Source: Photorhabdus thracensis
GTDB lineage: Bacteria; Pseudomonadota; Gammaproteobacteria; Enterobacterales; Enterobacteriaceae
Reading direction: 5' to 3'
DNA length: 64,000 bases
Assembly (NCBI RefSeq): GCF_001010285.1
Contig: NZ_CP011104.1
Location: 558,001-622,000, forward strand
Numbering within the stretch: position 1 is the first letter of the stretch; every line of letters starts with the position of its first letter. The position numbers were made by a program, and so were the translations under genes. The notes below the pieces were generated by a model. That model had not been told where the DNA came from, ran no database searches, and saw only the letters and a list, made by a program, of their open reading frames with translations. Positions 8,802 to 17,837 of this stretch are shown piece after piece.

Positions 8802-10943
8802 TTAATCTTTATAACTGTATTGATAATGTCCGCCATAATAGAGACTGGAGTTTTTCTCTACCGCATTTAGCAATACCCCTTTAATATGAATGCCATTTTG
8901 CTCGAATCGGCGAATAGCAATATCAACTTCTTTAACTCTCGTTTTATAATAACGGGCAATTAACAATGAAGTTCCTGCATATCTCCCAATAATCGCAGCA
9001 TCGGTTACGGCTAAAATAGGTGGGGTATCTATCAAGACATAATCATAATGCTCTTCTGCCCAAGATAATAACTCCTTGAATCTATTATGCATAAGCAACT
9101 CTGACGGATTAGGCGGAGTATCACCCCGACTGACAAAATCAAGCTCAGTAAGATAAGTTCTGGTAATAATCTCTTTTAACTGATTCTGACCAGCCAGATA
9201 TTCAGAAAGCCCCAAAGATTGAGGGCTTTCCAGCACCTTATGCAAATGGCCTCTTCTCATATCTGCATCTATTAAAAGAACGCGTTTATTACCTAATGCC
9301 AATACTGCCGCAAGGTTCACTGAAATAAAAGATTTTCCCAATTCAGGCGCTGAACCAGAAAGAAGAATAACTTTATTCGCGGATTCCATCATTGAAAAAT
9401 GCAGGGTTGTTCTAAGACTCCGCAATGCTTCAATAGCCAAATCAGTAGGATCATGAATAGCTAATAACCGCAATTTCTGACGATGAGTTCTCTTTTTCTG
9501 TTGCTGTTCAAGTTTAGCCTGGGTCTCAGATAGTGGGATAGTTGCATAAACGGAAATCCCTATTTCTTCCAATTGCTCAGGGCCTTCAATCCCTTTACGG
9601 AACATTACCCTTAATAAAACGACTCCGATTGATAATATAAGCCCTAACATCGTCATAGCGGCAATGATCAATGGCTTTTTCGGTTTTACAGCTGCACTTT
9701 CTACAACAGCTTCATCAATAATACGTACATTACCAACCGTCCCAGCTTTCAGGATGTTCAACTCCTGCTGTTTATTGAGTAACTGTACATAAATTTCTTG
9801 CCCAACCTGAACATCCCGGGTTAAACGTAAAATTTCCTGTTGTGTTTTCGGTAATCGTTTGATTGACTGATTCAGTTCCTTTTTGGTATCAGCCAACGTC
9901 TTACGCTTATCAAGCAAAGCAACATAAGCAGGATGTTGTTTGGTATACAATTGCTGTAACTCAGCTTCTTTGAAAGTCAACTCATTGAGCTGTTTCTCAA
10001 TCTGGACCAATGTCTCCAGAGCTGATTTTGCTTCAAGTGATAAATCGACAGATTCATTAGCCTGACGATACTGATTAAGCAGCTCTTCAGAACTATTGAG
10101 CGCCATTTTAACTTTAGGTAAATGATTCTTTAAAAAACTAAGACTACTCTCAGCCTCTTCAGTTTTTCTTGTCACATTCTGTTGCAAATAATTTTTACTG
10201 ACACTATCAAGTATCGATTTTATTCTTTTACGGTCATCACCTTCTATTTCAAGCGAGATAATGCCGGTATTATTTCCTTTCTCCGTCACCCGTAAAGCTT
10301 GTTGCAATGAACGAACGGCATCCAACCGGGGCTGTTTAACCAATGTAAAGCTTTGCCCTGGAGAAGCTAAGATATTTGAGATAAGCAAATTTATGCCATC
10401 AGCATCAAGTACCTTGTTCACTTGCCCGTGAAAAACCTGATCGTCAAACTCCAACTGATAATTTTCTGAATCATCAACATATATTTTTATAGCTTTACCA
10501 ATATGCTCTGATGATACCGTAAAATTTTTAATAACAATGTCAGGCTTTGGCATACCTCGAAGACGGGCAATTCCCTTGCCTATCACAGGAAAATAGTCGG
10601 CTGTAACCTGAATATCTAAATTCAAGTCCTTTACCGTCTTGCCTATTATCATTCGGGAAACTAATAATTCTAGTTCTGCTGATGTATCTGACTGTCTTCC
10701 AGACAGCATATCCGTCATGTCCCCGACTAAAGATAGTGCACTGCTTTTCTTTTCAACCTGCAATAAAGCATTCGCTTTGTATACAGGTGTAGCAACCAAG
10801 GAATAACCAAGACCAATAACCATGAATAAGAGAGTGATTCCGCCAATAGCCCAGCGATAATCGAATAAGGCACTAAGAAGACGGCCTAAATCAATTTCAT
10901 CACTATCCGTATGTGTGTGACTTGATTTATCTGATGTAGTCAT
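8802..10943 (-). CDS. wzc: Wzc-type BY-kinase, polysaccharide co-polymerase
   Basis: 713-residue inner-membrane tyrosine autokinase controlling exopolysaccharide chain length and export. The N-terminal Wzz-like domain has transmembrane segments near residues 32-52 and 427-447, with a coiled-coil periplasmic part between. The cytoplasmic kinase has Walker A SGSAPELGKSFISVNLA, Walker A' VLLIDADMRRGHLHK and Walker B DYVLIDTPPILAV. The C-terminus ends in a tyrosine cluster (LYYGGHYQYSYKD), the autophosphorylation tail. Order wza-wzb-wzc matches group 1 capsule and colanic acid operons, but no downstream polymer genes follow. Confidence 0.93.
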   Translation of the reverse strand: MTTSDKSSHTHTDSDEIDLGRLLSALFDYRWAIGGITLLFMVIGLGYSLVATPVYKANALLQVEKKSSALSLVGDMTDMLSGRQSDTSAELELLVSRMIIGKTVKDLNLDIQVTADYFPVIGKGIARLRGMPKPDIVIKNFTVSSEHIGKAIKIYVDDSENYQLEFDDQVFHGQVNKVLDADGINLLISNILASPGQSFTLVKQPRLDAVRSLQQALRVTEKGNNTGIISLEIEGDDRKRIKSILDSVSKNYLQQNVTRKTEEAESSLSFLKNHLPKVKMALNSSEELLNQYRQANESVDLSLEAKSALETLVQIEKQLNELTFKEAELQQLYTKQHPAYVALLDKRKTLADTKKELNQSIKRLPKTQQEILRLTRDVQVGQEIYVQLLNKQQELNILKAGTVGNVRIIDEAVVESAAVKPKKPLIIAAMTMLGLILSIGVVLLRVMFRKGIEGPEQLEEIGISVYATIPLSETQAKLEQQQKKRTHRQKLRLLAIHDPTDLAIEALRSLRTTLHFSMMESANKVILLSGSAPELGKSFISVNLAAVLALGNKRVLLIDADMRRGHLHKVLESPQSLGLSEYLAGQNQLKEIITRTYLTELDFVSRGDTPPNPSELLMHNRFKELLSWAEEHYDYVLIDTPPILAVTDAAIIGRYAGTSLLIARYYKTRVKEVDIAIRRFEQNGIHIKGVLLNAVEKNSSLYYGGHYQYSYKD

Positions 10944-11014
10944 AAAAAGCCTATAATTACTTTATTAAGAAGTAATGAAAAATAAAAAACCCAGAGTCAA
11001 AAAATACTTATAAG

Positions 11015-11443
11015 TTATAATTTACCTAACCAACCATTAGCACTCTTAAATAACAATTGATATACATATTCATAAACCTCAATATCGGATTTATAAGGAT
11101 CAGGAATCTCCGTTTCACTTAGCCAATGACCAAAAAGCATTGTTTTCCCTCTTGCCCCTAGGTTTATCCGGTTTACAGCCTCAATATGTTTTTTTTCCAT
11201 AACCAGAATCAGATTTGACTGCTGACATAATTCACTGGTTAGCTGACGTGCAGTATGCCCTTCCAAAGACAATCCATGTCTGGACGCAACCTTACTTGAG
11301 AACTCATGTGCAGGTTTATCCGTCAAAGCCGATATTCCCGCAGAATAAATCTCCTTCTGAGGAAATCGCTGCCGCAATAAACGCTCCCCTGTTGGAGATC
11401 GACAAAGATTACCCACACACACAATCAAAATAGAATTAAACAT
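11015..11443 (-). CDS. wzb: low-molecular-weight protein tyrosine phosphatase Wzb
   Basis: 142 residues. The catalytic loop VCVGNLCRSPTGERLL at residues 8-23 is the CX5R signature. The later IPDPY motif, with its general acid aspartate, lies near residue 114. The enzyme dephosphorylates the Wzc tyrosine tail, and the cycle is required for polymer export. It overlaps the wza stop by one base and precedes wzc by about 70 bp, so the three are one operon. Confidence 0.93.
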   Translation of the reverse strand: MFNSILIVCVGNLCRSPTGERLLRQRFPQKEIYSAGISALTDKPAHEFSSKVASRHGLSLEGHTARQLTSELCQQSNLILVMEKKHIEAVNRINLGARGKTMLFGHWLSETEIPDPYKSDIEVYEYVYQLLFKSANGWLGKL

Positions 11444-12588
11444 TAATTAGGCCACGTACGAATCCATCGGGTTGTTTCAGTCAGGTTGTTAATGCTTGAT
11501 ATCGTTGGCACCAACTGACTGATAACTCGATTCCAACGAACAATTGGCGCACTGGTAACATAAACAATATCATAAGGTTGCAAATTAAACTCAGTTCCCA
11601 GGATTAATGCTGTTGCATCCTTAGCATTGAGCTGATAGATATTAGCTATTTTTCCATTATTATCAGGCATATTGCGCAATGAACGGATAACAAAAATTCC
11701 ACTCGCATCGCTTGATAATTGATCCATACCTTCAGCGTTACCCAATGCTTCTGTCAAGGTCATACCACTACGATCCATACGCAAAGTGCTCTGTTTTCTG
11801 ACCTCTCCCATAACAAATACTTTCAAATCATCATTACGGGGAATGTATAAGATATCGCCGGAGTAGAGCAGACGATTTTGCTTCAGATCACCATTTTGCA
11901 TTAAATCTTGCAGAGAAATAATCGTCTCCTTTCCCTTGTGAGTCAAAATAACCCTTTTCCAGTCAGCATTTTCGGTCAAACCACCAGCATGGTTAATCGC
12001 ATCAATAATAGTTAAAGGAACATTGGTGATAGGTTGTTGATCAGACTTGGCAACTTCGCCTGTTATATAGGCTTTTTGTGAACGAAAAGCAGCAATATTT
12101 ACATCAATCTGAGGAGATTCGATATATTTTGATAACTTCTCTGTAATCAGAGTACGCACTTGAGTGACCGTTTTCCCTTTCACATGAAGTTTGCCAATAT
12201 ATGGATAAAAAATCGTTCCGTCAGAATGCACCCAGTTACCTGTATCACTGGCACTACGATATTGCCCTGCTGGTATTGTCAATTCAGGATGATCCCAGAC
12301 AGTAACCATAATGACATCACCTACACCAATACGGTATTCATATTGCTGTAATTCTTTATCTAACTCAGGATTAGGACGTGCAATAGCAGAATTTACTCGT
12401 AACTTTTCAATTAACTGCGGTGTTACCGGATAAACATTTACCAAATTATTAATATCATAGTTACTATCATTACCATTGATTATTTCTTTATTATAAACAG
12501 GAAGACTACTCCCAGGAGCAACCGTACAACCACCTAATAACATAGAACAGGATGATGCCAGAACTATAATTAATTCCTTAATATTCAT
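11443..12588 (-). CDS. wza: outer-membrane polysaccharide export lipoprotein Wza
   Basis: 381 residues. It starts with a lipoprotein signal ending MLLGGC (acylated Cys about residue 21). It then has the polysaccharide-export domain ([19 protein letters not shown], near residue 85) and SLBB-type repeats ([32 protein letters not shown]), ending with a helical C-terminus ([19 protein letters not shown]) that forms the outer-membrane barrel in Wza octamers. First gene of the wza-wzb-wzc operon. No ops/JUMPstart motif is visible upstream. Confidence 0.93.
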   Translation of the reverse strand: MNIKELIIVLASSCSMLLGGCTVAPGSSLPVYNKEIINGNDSNYDINNLVNVYPVTPQLIEKLRVNSAIARPNPELDKELQQYEYRIGVGDVIMVTVWDHPELTIPAGQYRSASDTGNWVHSDGTIFYPYIGKLHVKGKTVTQVRTLITEKLSKYIESPQIDVNIAAFRSQKAYITGEVAKSDQQPITNVPLTIIDAINHAGGLTENADWKRVILTHKGKETIISLQDLMQNGDLKQNRLLYSGDILYIPRNDDLKVFVMGEVRKQSTLRMDRSGMTLTEALGNAEGMDQLSSDASGIFVIRSLRNMPDNNGKIANIYQLNAKDATALILGTEFNLQPYDIVYVTSAPIVRWNRVISQLVPTISSINNLTETTRWIRTWPN

Positions 12589-13122
12589 CAGAAATTTATC
12601 CTTAAAAAATAATAAACAAAAAAATACATCAATTAGTATTAATTATAATCTCCCTAAGAAAACTAGATTATAATATAATAAAATATAATATAATATAAAA
12701 ATTTTGCTTAAGTATCACAAGCCTCTATGTTGCTGGTCATATCACTTTGTAAAAACAATAGAAATCAACTTAACACTTTTGAGTAATTCAAACTATTAAA
12801 TAAATATAAATCAAACAAATAATATATTTATTAACTATTTAATTATATAATGTATTTTATAAGGTACTATTACAAATAGAAAGTAATAACCACGTCCCTC
12901 TGATGCAAGATAACAAGAACATTCATCAGAATTTATCGAAATTGAATACATGATTGAGATTACATTGGCGGAAAAAATACAAACTGATTTGTATCAAGCC
13001 GGTGTTCACATAAGTGACTTTGTGATTTATATGATGATGAAAGACTAAAAAACAGCCAATAGTTTTATCAAAAAAGATAAATTATAAAACACTAAAGTTG
13101 ATTTCATTATAAACAATATCTC
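12589..13122. other. long AT-rich leader upstream of wza
   Basis: About 530 bp of very AT-rich DNA. It must hold the wza promoter but shows no ops element or clear -35/-10 pair that I trust. A small plus-strand frame at 12950-13048 (33 codons) has no good ribosome site. An ISAs1-family element cuts the region at 13123-13132 and could have separated distant regulatory sites from wza. Confidence 0.5.
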
Positions 13123-14385
13123 GGTGATATTGCAGGGCAAGATCGTGAATATTTTGTTAAAAAAATCAGATTTGACCGACGGTAATAGTTATGATCTCAT
13201 ACTCTCTTTTTGAGAGCAAAAACCATGTGCTTTGATATTTTTACTGAACATTTCTCAGACATTCAAGATCCCCGTCAAAGCGCTAAAGTCGCCTACCCTT
13301 TATTCGATATTTTATTTGCCTCATTGTGCGCTGTTCTGGGCGGCGCAGATGGTTGGAGTGAGATCCAAGAGTATATTGAAGGCCACCATGAATGGTTTCT
13401 TGAACATAATATGTTCAAGGCGGGGATCCCTGTTGATGATACGATTGCCCGGCTTCTCTCACGGATTAATCCGGAACAATTTAATCTGTGTTTTATCAAC
13501 TGGATGCGTTCGGTTCATCAGGTTACTCAGGGAGAATTAGTGGCGATTGATGGTAAAGTCTTACGGGGTGCCTATGCCCCGGGAGAACGCGGTTCGGCTC
13601 TCCACCTTGTGAGTGCTTATGCGACAGCCAATAAAATGGTCATCGGCCAGGTTAAAACCCAGAAAAAATCTAATGAAATTACCGCAATCCCGGAACTCAT
13701 TAAGTTGTTGGAACTGAAAGGCGCGCTGATTTCCATTGATGCGATGGGATGCCAAACGCAGATCGCTCAGGAGATTATTGATGCCGGCGCGGATTATTTA
13801 TTAAGTGTGAAAGACAACCAAAAACGTCTCCATCGTGCCATTCAAAAAGCCCTGGAAGCCCAGCGCGTTTTGCCCTTAACAACCGAAAAAGCGTTGATAG
13901 AACAGGGTCATGGTCGTCTGGAAATCAGAGAAAGCCATGTGCTGAATGCCGATACATTCAAAACCGATTTTCCGGAATGGACGGGATTAAAAACACTGGG
14001 TGTCACAATCGGATACAGGCAAGAAAACGGCAAATTGCCCAGTCTGGAGTACCGTTACTACATCAGTTCAGCCAGACTGACAGAAGAACAATTTTCTCAG
14101 GCAGTACGCAGCCATTGGCAAATAGAGAATAATCTTCACTGGGTGCTTGATGTGACGTTTAAGGAAGATGATTGTCAAATTTACCGTGAAAATGCGGCGG
14201 AAAACATCGCGATATTACGACGTATTTCGTTAAACATGCTGAAAAAAGAAACGAGTCAATTAAGCATTAAAGCGAAGCGTAGACGAATATGGATGAAAAC
14301 CCAATTTTTGGAGCGAGTATTACAGGCGGGTTTTGCTAATGTGAGTGATATTTAATCATTCATGCGGTTGCCCTGGGTGATATTG
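13123..14385 (+). mobile_element. second ISAs1-family insertion sequence with 10-bp target duplication
   Basis: The element occupies 13133-14375. Its ends are CAGGGCAAGATCGTGAAT and the inverse of CAGGGCAACCGCATGAAT. The direct repeat GGTGATATTG flanks it exactly at 13123-13132 and 14376-14385. The target was non-coding DNA. It is a different member of the family from the copy at 6.5 kb. Confidence 0.93.
13225..14355 (+). CDS. ISAs1-family transposase
   Basis: 376 residues from the ATG at 13225; a TTG 15 bases upstream is also open but less likely. N-terminal FTEHFSDIQDPRQSAKVAYPLFDILFASLCAVLGGADGW is the DDE-associated domain. The core shows VAIDGKVLRGAY, ALISIDAMGCQTQIA and HWQIENNLHWVLDVTFKEDDCQI. 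These are the ISAs1/H-repeat motifs in the right order. The frame is intact and the element is flanked by a perfect duplication, so it may be active. Confidence 0.93.
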   Translation: MCFDIFTEHFSDIQDPRQSAKVAYPLFDILFASLCAVLGGADGWSEIQEYIEGHHEWFLEHNMFKAGIPVDDTIARLLSRINPEQFNLCFINWMRSVHQVTQGELVAIDGKVLRGAYAPGERGSALHLVSAYATANKMVIGQVKTQKKSNEITAIPELIKLLELKGALISIDAMGCQTQIAQEIIDAGADYLLSVKDNQKRLHRAIQKALEAQRVLPLTTEKALIEQGHGRLEIRESHVLNADTFKTDFPEWTGLKTLGVTIGYRQENGKLPSLEYRYYISSARLTEEQFSQAVRSHWQIENNLHWVLDVTFKEDDCQIYRENAAENIAILRRISLNMLKKETSQLSIKAKRRRIWMKTQFLERVLQAGFANVSDI

Positions 14386-14558
14386 AATATTTTGAGACTG
14401 TAATTTAATTATTAACACCTTCAGACTATTCTAATTTTCAATAGCACCACTTTGTACTTTTCACGGTTATCCACTACTATTATTGATAGTTTTATATTAG
14501 AGACAGAAAACCTGAAAGTTGAATATATTACATAAAAATTTTATCAACTGGGACTATC

Positions 14559-14954
14559 ATGCAAACATCAACCATCTTAAGAATAGCCAGACCAACCGAT
14601 AACTTAAATCAGGTTGCCAACATGTACTGCCAAGGTTTAGGGTTTATTATTTTAGGTCAATTCGAAAATCATGAAGACTTTGATGGCATCATATTAGGAC
14701 ATCCAGATCATCCTTGGCATCTCGAATTTACACATCATCATGGTACAACAGCAGGCAGAGCACCCACACAAGATAATTTACTGGCCTTCTATATATCAGA
14801 CCATTCAGAGTGGTTACGTCAAATATCGTTAATAGAAACCGCTGGTTTTATCACTGTTCCTTCTTACAATCCATACTGGGATGTTAATGGTAAAACATTT
14901 GAAGATATTGATGGTTATCGGGTTGTGTTACAAAACACAGTATCCCCTGTTTAA
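14559..14954 (+). CDS. VOC-superfamily (glyoxalase/dioxygenase-fold) protein, YycE-like
   Basis: 131 residues with the paired beta-alpha-beta-beta-beta layout of vicinal-oxygen-chelate proteins: ILRIARPTDNLNQVANMYCQGLGF at the start, LEFTHHHG in the middle and FEDIDGYRVVLQN at the end, where the final strand supplies a metal-ligand-type residue. It resembles YycE-like VOC proteins of unknown substrate. Single gene, transcribed away from the ISAs1 copy, with no partner nearby. Confidence 0.75.
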   Translation: MQTSTILRIARPTDNLNQVANMYCQGLGFIILGQFENHEDFDGIILGHPDHPWHLEFTHHHGTTAGRAPTQDNLLAFYISDHSEWLRQISLIETAGFITVPSYNPYWDVNGKTFEDIDGYRVVLQNTVSPV

Positions 14955-15030
14955 CTTTAAGCATACTTGCCTGATAACCAACCCACATCTACCTTGTTTT
15001 ACATTGTGAAATAACATGATCAAAACTCAG

Positions 15031-15483
15031 CTATTGACACTGAGTTTTGATATACTCCTGCAAATATTTAGTTTGCTTTTCATTCTCAACAATCATTCTT
15101 CGGAGATCGAAATAATCTTGTTCAGCTGCCGGGTTAAATCGTGGGGTTCCTGCATTGCCCATGCTGCCGGAGGAACCGGTTTCGCTTTGATTACAGGTTG
15201 CCGCGATACGCAACCGGAGGCGGCCAGCGGCAACATCACCACGAAGAGCATCAATTTCAGATTTGGCATTGGCAAGTTCCTTTGTATATTGATTATCCAG
15301 TTCAGACAGGAGCTTTATCCTCTCCTGCTGACTGGCGATTTCATTCTGTTGCTCCAGCAACTCGCTCTGTAGCTGGACTGTCGTATCAAGCTGTTGGGTG
15401 TACTTACCGTAATAGTGATGAGCCACCAATGAGACAAGGACCAGGGCAACGAAGGTGTAACCGTGTGAGTTAAACTTCATCAT
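15031..15483 (-). CDS. phage-type inner-membrane spanin Rz
   Basis: 150 residues. One N-terminal membrane anchor (GYTFVALVLVSLVAHHYYG) is followed by a long Gln/Glu-rich coiled coil in the periplasm (QLQSELLEQQNEIASQQERIKLL). It joins the outer-membrane partner Rz1 to fuse the two membranes at the last step of phage lysis. The rz1 gene is nested inside it in another frame, the classic lambda arrangement. It follows the endolysin-like gene by 6 bp and ends the cassette. Confidence 0.85.
   Translation of the reverse strand: MMKFNSHGYTFVALVLVSLVAHHYYGKYTQQLDTTVQLQSELLEQQNEIASQQERIKLLSELDNQYTKELANAKSEIDALRGDVAAGRLRLRIAATCNQSETGSSGSMGNAGTPRFNPAAEQDYFDLRRMIVENEKQTKYLQEYIKTQCQ
15093..15275 (-). CDS. 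outer-membrane spanin lipoprotein Rz1, nested in Rz
   Basis: 60 residues in an alternative frame wholly within rz. It has a lipoprotein signal ending LAASGC, then a short Pro-rich mature part (KAKPVPPAAWAM) typical of Rz1. The overlap of a proline-rich lipoprotein inside a coiled-coil membrane protein gene is diagnostic of Rz/Rz1 pairs. The mature part is of normal size. Confidence 0.85.
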   Translation of the reverse strand: MPMPNLKLMLFVVMLPLAASGCVSRQPVIKAKPVPPAAWAMQEPHDLTRQLNKIISISEE

Positions 15484-15489
15484 ATCGCC

Positions 15490-15894
15490 CTATAAAAGTG
15501 AAAAGGCCTTATCAATGACCTCGTTGTTATAGGGCTGACTACCATTCTCTACGGTAATAATCGCCTTAATGAGTTTTGTCATAAATGCCTGATTAAACAC
15601 ATCAACAATCTGATCGCAAGTAACACCGGTGTCTTTACACACACGATTAACATAACCATCAGTGTTATTCTCATTCGGGGGTGCCCAGCGTGAAATGATC
15701 CCTTTCACTGTCTTGAGGCCATATTTCCGATTGTAATTATACAAAATTTTAATCATTGCCCGAATACCATATTCAGGACTGACAAACTGACAAAAAGCGT
15801 TATCGGTACGCTGTGATTCAGGAACCAAACCTTGCCAGTCATCACCCCAGCGGATATTGCCGGGGTTATTGTTTCGAATACCTCTGCTCATCAT
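15490..15894 (-). CDS. endolysin-like peptidoglycan hydrolase
   Basis: 134 residues starting RGIRNNNPGNIRWGDDWQG, the signature of phage structural/lytic proteins such as the PRD1 P5-like and lytic transglycosylase group. It continues with FCQFVSPEYGIRAMIKIL and RWAPPNENNT. Position between holin and spanins supports a cell-wall-cutting role. No signal peptide is seen, so release would depend on the holin. The exact bond cut cannot be told from sequence alone. Confidence 0.75.
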   Translation of the reverse strand: MMSRGIRNNNPGNIRWGDDWQGLVPESQRTDNAFCQFVSPEYGIRAMIKILYNYNRKYGLKTVKGIISRWAPPNENNTDGYVNRVCKDTGVTCDQIVDVFNQAFMTKLIKAIITVENGSQPYNNEVIDKAFSLL

Positions 15895-16227
15895 TTACTC
15901 CTTCTGCTTATTACCTGTTTTGTTATTAACCACTTTTCTTAAGATCTGACCGAAATAATCAGTTCCCAGATAACCAATAATGACACTGCCGATGTAAGCC
16001 AGGTCCGTGCTCATACCAAAGAAATCCAGCACATCACGAATAAACCAGGCAATCATGGCGCACATGATGGCGTCCATAATTGTCGTCCAGAACTTACCTC
16101 CGTTATATCGACCTCTGAGATAAGCCATTGCAGCAGCCAATGCCGCACCTATACCTTGCTCTTTGACTGACAGCAGCCATAACCATAGCTGCATCCAAAT
16201 GTCAGGCTGTTTATCCATGTATTTCAT
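15895..16227 (-). CDS. phage holin, lambda/HP1-type
   Basis: 110 residues from MKYMDKQPD, chosen because GGAGG lies five bases before that ATG; an upstream ATG at 16248 lacks such a site. Hydrophobic helices at about residues 15-35, 52-68 and 75-92 and a basic C-terminus (RKVVNNKTGNKQKE) fit lambda-family (holin-3-type) holins. It ends one base before the endolysin-like gene. A 7-bp hairpin ends right at its ribosome site. Confidence 0.75.
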   Translation of the reverse strand: MKYMDKQPDIWMQLWLWLLSVKEQGIGAALAAAMAYLRGRYNGGKFWTTIMDAIMCAMIAWFIRDVLDFFGMSTDLAYIGSVIIGYLGTDYFGQILRKVVNNKTGNKQKE

Positions 16228-16235
16228 CCTTTCCT

Positions 16236-16252
16236 CCCATTGATACAATGGG
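16236..16252 (-). promoter_or_regulatory. hairpin abutting the holin ribosome-binding site
   Basis: On the minus strand CCCATTG-TAT-CAATGGG forms a perfect 7-bp stem with a 3-base loop. Its last G bases run into the GGGAGG Shine-Dalgarno sequence of the holin gene. Such a hairpin could limit ribosome access and set the timing of lysis. Function is inferred only. Confidence 0.5.
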
Positions 16253-16260
16253 AATCCACA

Positions 16261-16342
16261 GGCTGCCGTGTAGCCTTAAATTTGAGTTAATAGGAATACT
16301 GCGAAATCAGTAGAATAAGAAAAGGCTACACATAGCGCAGCC
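16261..16342 (-). other. imperfect long stem-loop in the lysis cassette leader
   Basis: GGCTGC (16261-16266) and GTGTAGCC (16268-16275) pair with GCAGCC (16337-16342) and GGCTACAC (16324-16331), giving 14 bp of stem with an internal loop. Both arms are followed on the plus strand by the same TTAAATTT. It lies in the leader of the holin gene on the minus strand and could be an attenuator or regulator site. The rest of 16343-16594 is AT-rich with nothing else seen. Confidence 0.45.
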
Positions 16343-16594
16343 TTAAATTTTGTAAGGTGATTACTTACATTTAGTATAATTCCGTGCTCATCAACAAACA
16401 TCGGTTGTGTATCATTATATATCAGGGAATTAATAACAATTAACAGATATATAACTTAATTAATGCATTAATCATTCCAAATAAATAATATCACCCCTGA
16501 CAACCATTATTAATTTTTCTATAAAAACCTAATTTAAAATTTATTTTTTAATTTTCCGATATCGTATCCTTAAATAAAAAGGCAAGGCTGACTA

Positions 16595-17392
16595 TCATGC
16601 CTTTAATATAAATGCCTTTAATACACGATAAACCTCTTCAGGTTGTTCAAGTATCCCTAAATGGGTCCTGGAATTTTCTAATCGCTTAACCTGGAAGAAT
16701 GAGTGCTCGGAGGAAAATTTTTCCTGCTGAAGTAAATAATTATCACTTCTGTCCAAAGAATAAATATGAATACATTGATGCCATCCGGAAAAAATTTTCA
16801 ATCGTTCTAAAGGAAAACCGTATCTATTATATGCTCCAGCTATCGCCTTTCCGGCGGCTTCCCACACAGGGAAATCCACTTGTGACATTTCTTTAATTAA
16901 ATGATCCATAATGATTTTATTATTTTCTCCCCCCATCCAGAAATTAAATAAAGAATCTCTTGCTGAAATCCAATTTTCAGGATCCTGAATATCGCTGATT
17001 GACTGAAAAAATGCAGGATCAGGGTTAGTCATAATCCAATCAAGAAATACGAGTGCAGATACTCTCTCTGGCATTATCTCTGCTATATCGGTAGCAATCC
17101 AACTGGCATGAGCAACCGAAACCAGTATAAGCTGTTCTATTTTTAATGAATTAATGAAAGAAACAATATCATTTAATAATATCTCTGGCGTTAATGGCGA
17201 TGCCGATTGTGAGGACAACCCATGATTACGCCAATCCAAGCTCATCACTCTGAAAGAGTCCACAGCCAACGCCTCAAATGGAATAAAAACCGTTTTAGGT
17301 TCACACCATCCAGGAAGCAATAACAATGTTATTGGACCAATTCCATTGTCATTGTAATCTATTGTTATATTATTGCAGTGAAATTGACTCAT
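16595..17392 (-). CDS. alpha/beta-hydrolase-fold protein resembling HOD-type dioxygenases
   Basis: 265 residues of complete alpha/beta-hydrolase fold. LLLLPGWCEPKTVF is the oxyanion-hole region, MSLDWRNHGLS follows strand 4, and LVFLDWIM and RTHLGIL hold the acid and histidine. The nucleophile elbow reads LVSVAHASWIATDI, so the usual catalytic Ser/Cys is Ala. The H-x-x-W and LDW signatures recall cofactor-free 3-hydroxy-4-oxoquinoline dioxygenases (HOD), where His and Asp do the chemistry and Ser only aids substrate binding. The match is by motif, so a plain hydrolase-like role or a binding protein is possible. Confidence 0.65.
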   Translation of the reverse strand: MSQFHCNNITIDYNDNGIGPITLLLLPGWCEPKTVFIPFEALAVDSFRVMSLDWRNHGLSSQSASPLTPEILLNDIVSFINSLKIEQLILVSVAHASWIATDIAEIMPERVSALVFLDWIMTNPDPAFFQSISDIQDPENWISARDSLFNFWMGGENNKIIMDHLIKEMSQVDFPVWEAAGKAIAGAYNRYGFPLERLKIFSGWHQCIHIYSLDRSDNYLLQQEKFSSEHSFFQVKRLENSRTHLGILEQPEEVYRVLKAFILKA

Positions 17393-17564
17393 AATCCTAT
17401 CCTCAGCAAAGAGATGATAAATACCATTCTAGGTTTTTGTTTCAGTATCGTATGCAGTTTACACATCACATGATAACAAAAAATGAATTTATTTAATAAA
17501 GCAGATTCGACTAATAAGCGCAACGTTGTTAATCCAGAATAAAACACCATTCACACTTTCACTG

Positions 17565-17837
17565 ATGAATTTTGAAGAGTTTTGGACAGAGGCTACCACA
17601 ATTGAAAAATACACAGATTGGAATGGCAACCTGGCAGTGCCATAGATGGGAGGTCAACATGAATATCTTAAGGTCATTGCCCTACGAATTAATGAATTTA
17701 ACAGGATATTTTGGATTTCCCAAGATTACAGGAATCCTCCACATACAAATGTGGTTAAATATTTTGAGGGTGAAAAAGTCAAATATAGTAAAGCGATAGA
17801 AATATCAGGAAACAACAGAGGAGGAAAAAAATATTAA
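17565..17837 (+). pseudogene. small unknown gene with an in-frame amber codon
   Basis: ATG at 17565 opens MNFEEFWTEATTIEKYTDWNG and 26 codons later meets TAG (17643-17645). The same frame continues for 63 codons (MGGQHEYLKVIALRINEFN ... NNRGGKKY). Acidic N-terminus and size recall toxin-immunity proteins, but I cannot name a family and no toxin gene is adjacent. It may be one broken gene or two unrelated short frames. Confidence 0.35.

Noticed and set aside
12950..13048. 33-codon plus-strand ORF upstream of the second ISAs1 element
   Set aside because: No ribosome site, no homology I recognise and very AT-rich surroundings; chance frame is more likely.
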